Below are positions 1-6,149 of a stretch of DNA of 8,589 nt, piece after piece (position 1 is the stretch's first letter; the number at the start of each line of letters is the position of its first letter). The stretch comes from Cytophagales bacterium. GTDB lineage: Bacteria > Bacteroidota > Bacteroidia > Cytophagales > MED-G16. A model generated the notes under the pieces. The model was not told the origin of the DNA and made no database searches. It saw only the letters and a program-made list of their open reading frames with translations. A program made the translations under genes and the position numbers. The DNA lies in contig JAPYTU010000058.1 of the NCBI GenBank assembly GCA_029940715.1, positions 1 through 8,589 on the forward strand, given 5' to 3'.

Positions 1-1038
1 AATAATGCAACTCAACGATATCTGTATAAAGTTAGACTTGACGGAAAAGGAAAACTTGAAATGGTAACACCAAATGAATTAGAAGGATCACATAATTACC
101 AAATTAGCCCTAAAGCAAATTTTGCCTTTCACAGTTTTTCAAATTACTACACAAAACCAATGAGTCAATTAATTCAACTTCCTTCACATAATTCTATAGA
201 TAAAGGTAAAAGCATATCTGAAAAATTTGATCCTTCACTAAAAGATAATCATCCATTAAATTTCTTTCGAATTACTACAATTGATAATGTAACAATGGAT
301 GGATGGATTGTCAAACCAAAAAATATGGATCCAAATAAAAAATATCCTATTTTATTTTATTTCTATAGTGAACCAGCGGGGACAACAGCTGTTGATCGAT
401 ATGGTGTTGGAAACGCTAGGCTTTATAATGGTGACTTAAGAGAAGACGGCTACGTATATGTATCCTTTGATGGAAGAGGAACGCCATCACCTAAAGGAAG
501 AGCTTGGAGAAAAGCAATATATAGAAGCATAGGGAAAGTAAACGTTAGAGATATGGGAATGGGAGCATTAGAAGTGTTTAAAAAATTTGATTTTATAGAC
601 ACTACTAGAGTAGCTGTTCATGGATGGAGTGGTGGTGGTTCAGCTACCCTAAATTGTTTGTTTCAATACCCAAACATTTTTCATACTGGAATTGCAATTG
701 CAGCAGTTGCCAACCAACTCACATATGATAACATCTATCAAGAACGATACATGGGAATACCTTCAGAAACTAAACAAGATTTTATTGATGGCTCTCCAAT
801 AACACACGCAAAAAAATTTAAAGGAAACCTCTTGTATATGCATGGAACAGCAGATGATAACGTACACTATCAAAATGCGGAAATGCTTATAAACGAATTA
901 ATAAAACACAAAAAAGTATTTTATTTTATGGCTTATCCTAACAGATCACATGGCATTCGAGAAAATAATGCTTATCCTCACGTTGCTATGATGTTCACAG
1001 ATTTTCTAAGAAAAAATTGTCTTCCTGGGGGAAAATAA
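1..1038 (+). CDS. S9 family (dipeptidyl-peptidase IV-like) serine peptidase, C-terminal part; 5' end outside window
   Basis: The reading frame is open from base 1, so the ATG at 61 is internal and the true start lies upstream. Counting codons from base 1, 345 residues are present. The first ~85 look like the last blades of a DPP-IV beta-propeller and the rest is an alpha/beta-hydrolase domain. The catalytic triad is visible: Ser210 in HGWSGGG, Asp285 in HGTADDNVH and His317 in RSHGI. Tyr122 in FYSEP matches the oxyanion-hole tyrosine of DPP-IV. In DPP-IV the residue after the nucleophile is normally Tyr (GWSYGG); here it is Gly. Family members remove N-terminal dipeptides, often X-Pro, from peptides in the periplasm or outside the cell. 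The Glu-Glu motif that fixes aminopeptidase specificity would lie upstream, so exact specificity cannot be judged. It converges with the kor operon, 5 bp away. The family call is firm; the substrate is not. Confidence 0.93.
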   Translation, partial: NNATQRYLYKVRLDGKGKLEMVTPNELEGSHNYQISPKANFAFHSFSNYYTKPMSQLIQLPSHNSIDKGKSISEKFDPSLKDNHPLNFFRITTIDNVTMDGWIVKPKNMDPNKKYPILFYFYSEPAGTTAVDRYGVGNARLYNGDLREDGYVYVSFDGRGTPSPKGRAWRKAIYRSIGKVNVRDMGMGALEVFKKFDFIDTTRVAVHGWSGGGSATLNCLFQYPNIFHTGIAIAAVANQLTYDNIYQERYMGIPSETKQDFIDGSPITHAKKFKGNLLYMHGTADDNVHYQNAEMLINELIKHKKVFYFMAYPNRSHGIRENNAYPHVAMMFTDFLRKNCLPGGK

Positions 1039-1050
1039 TTTTATTATTTT
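1032..1050. terminator. AT-only inverted repeat between convergent genes
   Basis: AAAATAAT (1032-1039) and ATTATTTT (1043-1050) form a perfect 8-bp inverted repeat around a 3-base loop. It spans the stop codons of the peptidase gene and of korB, which converge here. It could act in both directions, but the stem has no G or C and would be weak. Confidence 0.3.
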
Positions 1051-2102
1051 AAGCTAGAATTAATTTGATTAATTTTTTCTTTTCCAGGACAAAGATCCTT
1101 TTCAACCAATTTATTTAAAGGAGTATCAACAATATCTAGAGTTTCTTTTAAATCCTTAGCTTTAGGATTTATATACAATAGGCCAGTTAAAACTTTTCCT
1201 TGTTGTTCTGATTGCTGAATTTTTTTTATTGCTTCAATTTTGTTTTCAGGATTGTAGTTTTTTGATATTTTTTGAAGAGATAATATTGATCCATCATGAA
1301 GTGGTATATCAAGATTTTTTCCTTGTTTATAACTTCCAGTAATCGTGTTTCCAATTGGTATAAAATCAGTCATAGAAGCTACAGAATCATTATGCTCTCT
1401 TATATAATCATAACTTTTTGTTGAATTTTTATGGTTATTAAAAGTGACGCAAGGTGAAATAACATCAATAAGAGAAAATCCTTTATGGCTTAAAGCCGCT
1501 TTCATTAAAGGGACTAATTGTTCTTTATCTCCAGAAAAACTTCTAGCAACAAAACTTGCTCCAAGATGAATAGCCATTCCTGCTAAATCAATAGCTGGGA
1601 ATAAATTGTCTTCACCATATTTACTTTTTGATTCAATATCACTAGTAGCAGAAAACTGTCCTTTAGTAAGACCATAAGTCCCGTTATTTTCTATAATATA
1701 CACAACATTTAATTGTCTTCTGACTGCATGTACAAATTGCCCCATACCGATTGATGCTGTATCTCCATCTCCAGAAACACCTAAATATGTTAATTCATGA
1801 TTTGCAAGATTTGCTCCAGTTGCAATTGATGGCATACGACCATGGACAGAATTAAACCCATGTGATTGTTTTAAAAAATAACCCGGTGTTTTAGAAGAAC
1901 ATCCAATTCCAGATAATTTTGCTACTTGATGAGCAGCAATATTTAATTGAAAACAAGCTTCTACAATTGCAGCACTTATTGAATCATGGCCACAACCAGC
2001 ACAAAGTGTAGAAACAGGACCCTCATAATCTCTCCTAGTAAGTCCTAATTTATTAATCTTGAGTCTTGGGTGATGGTTAACGGGTTTAGTTATATATGTC
2101 AT
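1044..2102 (-). CDS. korB: 2-oxoacid:ferredoxin oxidoreductase, beta (TPP-binding) subunit
   Basis: This 352-residue protein is the thiamine-diphosphate half of a 2-oxoacid:ferredoxin oxidoreductase, which converts a 2-oxoacid plus CoA to acyl-CoA, CO2 and reduced ferredoxin. The TPP/Mg motif is clear: GDGD at 111-114 leading to ENN at 138-140, then GTYGLTKGQ at 141-149. Four cysteines (Cys34 and Cys37 in CAGCG, Cys68 in GIGCSS, Cys218 in DVISPC) have the spacing of the ligands of the proximal 4Fe-4S cluster in this family. GLTKGQ and HGRMPSIATG resemble 2-oxoglutarate (Kor) enzymes more than pyruvate ones, so 2-oxoglutarate is the likely but unproven substrate. The ATG lies 4 bp after the korA stop (TAA TAA T ATG), so translation is probably coupled. 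It is the last gene of the operon. The C-terminal ~120 residues are less conserved. Confidence 0.93.
   Translation of the reverse strand: MTYITKPVNHHPRLKINKLGLTRRDYEGPVSTLCAGCGHDSISAAIVEACFQLNIAAHQVAKLSGIGCSSKTPGYFLKQSHGFNSVHGRMPSIATGANLANHELTYLGVSGDGDTASIGMGQFVHAVRRQLNVVYIIENNGTYGLTKGQFSATSDIESKSKYGEDNLFPAIDLAGMAIHLGASFVARSFSGDKEQLVPLMKAALSHKGFSLIDVISPCVTFNNHKNSTKSYDYIREHNDSVASMTDFIPIGNTITGSYKQGKNLDIPLHDGSILSLQKISKNYNPENKIEAIKKIQQSEQQGKVLTGLLYINPKAKDLKETLDIVDTPLNKLVEKDLCPGKEKINQINSSLK
1058..1078 (+). terminator. Possible terminator for the peptidase gene, inside the korB 3' end
   Basis: AATTAAT (1058-1064) and ATTAATT (1068-1074) flank a TTG loop, and the T run continues to 1078. This is the form of an intrinsic terminator reading rightward from the peptidase. 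The stem is AT-only and lies in korB coding sequence, so the call is tentative. Confidence 0.3.
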
Positions 2103-2106
2103 ATTA

Positions 2107-3927
2107 TTATTTTTTCATTATTTCTTTAACTTCTTTTTCTGCCAAATAGCTACTGATTTCTGTACTGATAAAATGAGCAGTTATTGGCATCCCATCAAAA
2201 CAAAGAACTGAGATCATTTTATCTGGAGCAACATTTGCTTCAGCTAATATCAATTTTTTCATTTGAGCATCTCTATTTTGTTCAACTACAAAAACCATAT
2301 CATGATTTTCTATAAAATCATGTACTTCTTTACCAAAAGGAAAAGCTCTTATTCTCATAGAATCTAAAATAATTCCATCTGAAGATAACTCATCAAGAGC
2401 TTCAATCATTGAATAATCAGAGCCCCCAAAATAAATTACTCCTTTGGAATTATTAACTGACTTAATAATTGGTTTTGGAACTAACTTAGCTGCGTTATCA
2501 TGCTTTTTTAATATTCTAGTCAAATTTCTTGCATTAACTTTTCCGTCTTCTGTATAGACAGCATATTCATCATGAGACGAGCCTCTTGTAAAATAAGCTC
2601 CTTTTTCTGAATGAGTTCCTGGATAAGTTCTGTAGGTAATCCCATCTCCATCTATATCAATATATCTTCCAAATTTTTCCATACTATCTAAATCTTCCTT
2701 AGTTAATACTTTACCTCTATCAAACATGTGCGTATCCTCCCATTTAAATTCTTTTGTAGTAAAATCATTCATTCCAATATCTAAATCTGAAAGAATAATT
2801 ATTGGTGTTTGTAACCGATCAGCTAAATCAAAGGCCATAACAGAAAATTCAAAACATTCTGTAGGATTAGAAGGAATGAGTAGAATGTGTTTTGTGTCAC
2901 CGTGGGAAGCATAAGCGCAACACAAAATATCTGATTGCTGAGTTCTTGTGGGCATTCCTGTTGAAGGTCCTCCTCTCTGAATATCAAATAAAACTGTAGG
3001 TACTTCCGCAAAATAAGCTAAACCAAGAAATTCAGACATCAGTGAAATACCAGGACCACTTGTTGCAGTAAAAGCTCTTGCTCCATTCCAGTTAGCACCA
3101 ATAACCATTCCAATAGCAGCCAACTCATCTTCCGCTTGGACAATTGCAAACTTATTTTTTTGAGTTCTATTATCTACTCTCAATTTTTCACAATATTTTA
3201 TAAATGATTCAGCGACAGAAGTGGATGGTGTAATTGGGTACCAAGCACAAACAGTGGCACCTGCGTAAACACATCCCAATCCAGAAGCATCGTTTCCATT
3301 AGTAAGGATCATTCCTTTATTTTTATTTGATTTTCTGACTTTAATATCACACTGATCAGTAAGATTTGCTTTTGCATAATTGTATCCCATTTCTAATGCC
3401 TTAACATTTGGAATAATAAGTTTTTCTTTACCTTTAAATTTTTCTGATATTAAATCAACATATACATTTTTTCCTATACCTAATAAGTAAGATAAAGCAC
3501 CAACGTATACAATGTTTTTAAAAAGCAATCTTAATTGTGGATTTGAAAACTCACTGACACAAAGTTTAGTTAAGGGAATATCCAATACGTTTATATCATC
3601 CCTACCAAAATTTCTTTTCCATGAAGAATCATATAATAAATATCCTCCGGATCTTATTTCGGCAATATCTTCAGCATATGATTGAGGATTCATAGCCACC
3701 GCTATATCAACCCCTTCTCTTCTTCCTAAATAACCTTTTTCAGTTACCCTAATTTCAAACCAAGTAGGTAATCCTTGAATATTTGATGGAAAAATATTTT
3801 TTGGACTTACAGGAACCCCTAACCTAAAAACCCCTTTTGCAAACATTTGATTAGCACTCGTAGAACCCGATCCATTAACATTTGCAAACTTAATTACAAA
3901 TTCATTTATTGATTTTATTTTATGCAT
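2107..3927 (-). CDS. korA: 2-oxoacid:ferredoxin oxidoreductase, fused gamma-alpha subunit
   Basis: This 606-residue protein has the gamma and alpha parts of a 2-oxoacid:ferredoxin oxidoreductase in one chain, as in the two-subunit Kor type. Residues ~10-190 are the gamma domain (FANVNGSGSTSANQMFAKG near the N-terminus, then GVDIAVAMNPQ at 72-82). From ~206 the alpha domain follows, with YPITPST at 230-236, TSGPGISLMSE at 289-299 and QRGGPSTGMPT at 317-327, which help form the active site and bind the TPP pyrimidine. Residues ~485-606 form the C-terminal alpha-subunit domain, including FVVEQN. The ATG overlaps the end of the upstream oxidoreductase gene by 8 bp, which points to translational coupling. 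It pairs with the beta subunit encoded next. Nothing in the sequence looks broken. The family is certain; 2-oxoglutarate as substrate is inferred. Confidence 0.93.
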   Translation of the reverse strand: MHKIKSINEFVIKFANVNGSGSTSANQMFAKGVFRLGVPVSPKNIFPSNIQGLPTWFEIRVTEKGYLGRREGVDIAVAMNPQSYAEDIAEIRSGGYLLYDSSWKRNFGRDDINVLDIPLTKLCVSEFSNPQLRLLFKNIVYVGALSYLLGIGKNVYVDLISEKFKGKEKLIIPNVKALEMGYNYAKANLTDQCDIKVRKSNKNKGMILTNGNDASGLGCVYAGATVCAWYPITPSTSVAESFIKYCEKLRVDNRTQKNKFAIVQAEDELAAIGMVIGANWNGARAFTATSGPGISLMSEFLGLAYFAEVPTVLFDIQRGGPSTGMPTRTQQSDILCCAYASHGDTKHILLIPSNPTECFEFSVMAFDLADRLQTPIIILSDLDIGMNDFTTKEFKWEDTHMFDRGKVLTKEDLDSMEKFGRYIDIDGDGITYRTYPGTHSEKGAYFTRGSSHDEYAVYTEDGKVNARNLTRILKKHDNAAKLVPKPIIKSVNNSKGVIYFGGSDYSMIEALDELSSDGIILDSMRIRAFPFGKEVHDFIENHDMVFVVEQNRDAQMKKLILAEANVAPDKMISVLCFDGMPITAHFISTEISSYLAEKEVKEIMKK

Positions 3928-5983
3928 ATTTAGGTTGATTATTTTTTATATCCATACTTGTACAGTTTGAATATGTACGAGACTCCTCATATAAGAAAGT
4001 TTGCATATCCCATGCTGCAGTAGGGCATCTTTCTGCACATAATCCACAATGTACACACATATCCTCATCCTTAACCATTACTCTTTTAGTAGCTAGTTGT
4101 TCAGAGACTAATAAATCTTGATCTTTATTAATTGCAGGAATTCTTAATTTTTTTCTTAATTCTTCTTCAGAATCATTTGCAATAAAATTTATAGTATCTG
4201 TCGGACATATATCAACACAAGCATCACATTCAATACACTTACTTTCTGTAAATACAGTTTGCACATCACAATTAAGACACCTTTGAGCTTCTTCAAATGC
4301 TAGTTTTTCATCATATCCAAGTTCAACTTCAACTTTTAAATTTTTTAATGACACTTTTTGATCTGCATGAGGAACTAAAAATCTTTTATCTTGAGAAATA
4401 TCATTATCATAAGACCATTCATGTACACCCATTTTTTGACTTACTAAATTAGTCATAGGATCTGGCCTATTAGTTAAATCTTCACCCTTACAAAGTTTAT
4501 CAATAGATATTGCTGCTTGATGCCCATGAGCTACAGCCCAAATTATATTTTCTGGTCCCCAAGCTGCATCACCTCCAAAGAATATCTTTTTATGAGTTGA
4601 CTGAAAAGTTGTTTTATCTACAACAGGCATATCCCATTCACCAAACTCTATTCCTATATCTCTTTCAATCCATTGATATGCGTTATATTGTCCAATAGCA
4701 ACTAAAACATCATCACATTCCATTATAATAGGGTTTTCTCCAGTTGGAATTAGTGATCTTTTACCATTTTTGTCATATTCTGGTTTCACTTTTTCAAATT
4801 CCATACCAACTAATTTTCCTTTTTTAAGTAAAAATTTCTTTGGTACATGATTATCAATAATTGGAATACGTTCTTCCATAGCATCTTCTATTTCCCATTC
4901 TGAAGCTTTCATATCTTCAAAAGGACTTCTTACAATCACTTTAACATCTTCAGCACCAAGTCTCAGAGATGACCTACAGCAATCCATCGCAGTATTTCCA
5001 CCCCCTAAAACAATAACCTTTTTACCAATCGAAGTTGTATGCTCAAAAGCAATACTTGTTAACCAATCTATTCCTATATGAATATTTTTTTTTCCTTCTT
5101 CTCTACTATCTATAAAAAGATCTCTTCCTTTAGGAGCTCCAGTTCCAACAAATATTGCATCAAAATCTTCCTCTAATAATGATTTCATGCTTTTAATTTC
5201 AGAATTGAACCTAGTCTCAACCCCTAAATTTATAATTTGATTTACTTCTTCATCAAGAACTTCTACTGGAAGTCTAAAAGCAGGTATATTGGTTCTCATA
5301 AGACCTCCAGCTTGAGGATCTTTTTCAAACAACACTAGTTCATACCCTAAAGTAACTAAATCTCTAGCAACAGTTAATGATGCTGGTCCAGCACCGATAA
5401 GAGCGATTTTTTTACCATTCTTTTTTGGAGCTTTAGGTAACCGATCTCGAATATCACCTTTATGATCATAAGCTACTCTTTTTAACCTACAAATTGCAAC
5501 AGGTTTTTCATGAGTTCTTGTTCTTCTACATGCTGGCTCACAAGGTCTATCACACGTCCTTCCTAAAATTCCAGGAAAAACATTAGAGTCCCAATTAATC
5601 ATATAAGCATCCGCGTAATTACCTTGAGATATCTGTCTAATATATTCTGGAACAGGGGTGTGGGCAGGACAAGCATATTGACAGTCTACAACCTTATGGT
5701 AGTACTGGGGATCGGAAGTATCGGTTACAGGCATATGATTATGTGTGGCCGCATTAATTAAACTTTTTGTTTCTAGATTTTTATTTTCTAATCTAGCTCT
5801 AGCAATATTTATTTTACTTTTAAATTGATCAACTATTGGCCATCTAAGTTTTTGAGCTTCATTAAGATCGTGCGTCTTTAAAGATTCCCTTAAATCAAAA
5901 CCCAACTCTTTTTTAAGAGTTCGAGGAACAGCAACCTTTACCCACCAAGTATTATGTCTTTTAAATAAATATTTAGTATCCAT
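3920..5983 (-). CDS. GltD-like FAD/NAD(P) oxidoreductase with two C-terminal 4Fe-4S clusters and an integrase-like N-terminal extension
   Basis: This 687-residue protein is the first gene of the kor operon. Residues ~85-170 match the N-terminal Fe-S domain of the glutamate synthase small subunit (GltD) family: CQYAC (Cys101, Cys105) and GRTCDRPCEPAC (Cys144, Cys148, Cys152). The FAD-binding motif GAGPAS is at 197-202, the NAD(P)-binding GGGNTA at 327-332 and the second FAD motif FFGGDA at 468-473. Two ferredoxin-type clusters follow: Cys583/586/589/593 and Cys643/646/649/653. No GltB is present, so glutamate synthesis is unlikely. Next to KorAB the protein probably passes electrons between NAD(P)H and the 2-oxoacid oxidoreductase (inference). 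Residues 1 to ~65 are foreign to the family and described separately. Family members normally begin close to the PVTD segment, at Met84 here (codon 5732-5734). No Shine-Dalgarno precedes Met84, while TAAGG sits 7 nt before the ATG at 5983, so I keep the long start. Confidence 0.9.
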   Translation of the reverse strand: MDTKYLFKRHNTWWVKVAVPRTLKKELGFDLRESLKTHDLNEAQKLRWPIVDQFKSKINIARARLENKNLETKSLINAATHNHMPVTDTSDPQYYHKVVDCQYACPAHTPVPEYIRQISQGNYADAYMINWDSNVFPGILGRTCDRPCEPACRRTRTHEKPVAICRLKRVAYDHKGDIRDRLPKAPKKNGKKIALIGAGPASLTVARDLVTLGYELVLFEKDPQAGGLMRTNIPAFRLPVEVLDEEVNQIINLGVETRFNSEIKSMKSLLEEDFDAIFVGTGAPKGRDLFIDSREEGKKNIHIGIDWLTSIAFEHTTSIGKKVIVLGGGNTAMDCCRSSLRLGAEDVKVIVRSPFEDMKASEWEIEDAMEERIPIIDNHVPKKFLLKKGKLVGMEFEKVKPEYDKNGKRSLIPTGENPIIMECDDVLVAIGQYNAYQWIERDIGIEFGEWDMPVVDKTTFQSTHKKIFFGGDAAWGPENIIWAVAHGHQAAISIDKLCKGEDLTNRPDPMTNLVSQKMGVHEWSYDNDISQDKRFLVPHADQKVSLKNLKVEVELGYDEKLAFEEAQRCLNCDVQTVFTESKCIECDACVDICPTDTINFIANDSEEELRKKLRIPAINKDQDLLVSEQLATKRVMVKDEDMCVHCGLCAERCPTAAWDMQTFLYEESRTYSNCTSMDIKNNQPKYA
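5789..5983 (-). other. Integrase N-terminal (DUF6538-like) domain fused in frame to the oxidoreductase
   Basis: Residues 1-65 of the oxidoreductase read as the small N-terminal domain of many tyrosine site-specific recombinases. They begin with YLFKR, an NTWWVKVAVPRTLKKELG core and RESLKTHDLNEAQKLRW, ending in a helix with VDQFKSKI. The pattern (aromatic-Arg, xTWWVxVxVP, basic residues, LG, RxSLxTxDLxEA) is one I associate with DUF6538. No core-binding or catalytic recombinase domain follows; residues ~66-83 are a linker and GltD-like sequence starts at ~85. In a recombinase this domain is thought to bind arm-type DNA sites, so the fusion could give the enzyme DNA-binding ability, or may only be a relic. 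The match is from memory of the family and was not searched. Confidence 0.7.
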
Positions 5984-5986
5984 AAA

Positions 5987-5997
5987 TGTACCTTACA
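5987..5997. promoter_or_regulatory. Palindromic box 1 (TGTACCTTACA)
   Basis: This is an 11-bp TGTA-N3-TACA palindrome lying just before the oxidoreductase start. On the coding (-) strand it reads TGTAAGGTACA and contains the TAAGG ribosome-binding site, so a protein bound here, at about +15 to +25 of the predicted transcript, could block transcription or translation. Confidence 0.6.
5991..5995 (-). promoter_or_regulatory. Ribosome-binding site for the oxidoreductase gene
   Basis: TAAGG on the - strand lies 7 nt before the ATG at 5983. It supports the long start, including the integrase-like extension, over the internal Met84, which has no such site. It is embedded in palindromic box 1. Confidence 0.5.
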
Positions 5998-6017
5998 CTT
6001 TAATTGGTTTAAATACA

Positions 6018-6046
6018 ATTATATCACAAAATAGAACAAATAACAA
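6018..6046 (-). promoter_or_regulatory. Sigma70-like promoter for the kor operon
   Basis: On the - strand, TTGTTA (6046-6041) and TATAAT (6023-6018) are separated by exactly 17 bp. The -10 box is a perfect match to the classical consensus and the -35 box matches 4 of 6. Transcription would start near 6011, about 28 nt before the ATG at 5983. Bacteroidota housekeeping promoters normally use a TAnnTTTG -7 element, so this style is unexpected for the host. The promoter sits between boxes 1 and 2; the -35 element is one base from box 2. Confidence 0.5.
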
Positions 6047-6047
6047 T

Positions 6048-6058
6048 CGTATGGTACA
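6048..6058. promoter_or_regulatory. Palindromic box 2 (CGTATGGTACA)
   Basis: This box matches the TGTA-N3-TACA pattern with one mismatch at the first base. It lies one base upstream of the -35 element of the predicted kor promoter and 61 bp (start to start) from box 1, so the two boxes flank the promoter. Confidence 0.55.
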
Positions 6059-6072
6059 TATTTTTTTTTATT

Positions 6073-6083
6073 TGTACCTTACA
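6073..6083. promoter_or_regulatory. Palindromic box 3 (TGTACCTTACA)
   Basis: This box is identical to box 1 over all 11 bases and starts 86 bp from it. It is separated from box 2 by a 14-bp T-rich spacer. GGTACA of box 2 and TGTACC of box 3 face each other as an inverted repeat that extends to 9 of 10 pairs. Confidence 0.6.
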
Positions 6084-6133
6084 TTTTTAAGGATTTTTTA
6101 AAATGTTGATAATAGTATTAACGTATTATGTCA

Positions 6134-6144
6134 TGTATGGTACA
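6134..6144. promoter_or_regulatory. Palindromic box 4 (TGTATGGTACA)
   Basis: This is a perfect TGTA-N3-TACA palindrome 61 bp from box 3 (start to start), repeating the box 1-box 2 spacing. It ends 5 bp before the stop codon of the alcohol dehydrogenase gene. Confidence 0.6.
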
Positions 6145-6149
6145 ACATC

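Larger units (their letters stand above)
5984..6149. repeat. 166-bp intergenic region with two 72-bp units bounded by conserved palindromes
   Basis: This is the largest gene-free stretch. Two units of equal length, 5987-6058 and 6073-6144, each begin TGTACCTTACA and end with (T/C)GTATGGTACA on the + strand, and their starts are 86 bp apart. The interiors match only at about chance level for AT-rich DNA. The ends and the spacing are kept while the middles are not, which suits paired protein-binding sites better than a recent tandem duplication. The ends of each unit are also inverted repeats of each other (TGTACC...GGTACA). The region lies between the stop of the alcohol dehydrogenase gene and the start of the kor operon, both on the - strand. 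Confidence 0.75.

Noticed and set aside
2726..3011. Open frames on both strands inside korA (2726-2914 + and 2823-3011 -), and one inside the oxidoreductase gene (4510-4698 +)
   Set aside because: Each lies wholly within a well-supported gene in another frame and shows no recognisable protein pattern.
3920..5983. Glutamate synthase small subunit (gltD) as the gene name
   Set aside because: No large subunit is present, two extra C-terminal 4Fe-4S clusters are, and the gene is translationally coupled to korAB, so a role with the 2-oxoacid oxidoreductase is more likely.
6024..6059. An 11-codon open frame on the - strand (ATG at 6059, TGA at 6024) between boxes 2 and 1, as a possible leader peptide
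   Set aside because: It overlaps the predicted -35 and lies upstream of the predicted transcription start, has no well-placed ribosome-binding site, and a frame this short is expected by chance.
5987..6144. Integron attC sites or a MITE-like element, suggested by the inverted TGTACC/GGTACA ends of each 72-bp unit
   Set aside because: There are no attC core sequences, no flanking target-site duplication, and the inverted ends are only about 11 bp and palindromic themselves. Two units with unrelated interiors do not behave like copies of one transposable element.
6103..6148. A nested inverted repeat on the - strand (ATGTTG/CAACAT enclosing ATAATA/TATTAT) followed by TTTT, as a terminator for the alcohol dehydrogenase gene
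   Set aside because: The stems are interrupted by a 13-base bulge and are almost all AT, and the T run is short. It also overlaps box 4, which explains part of the symmetry.
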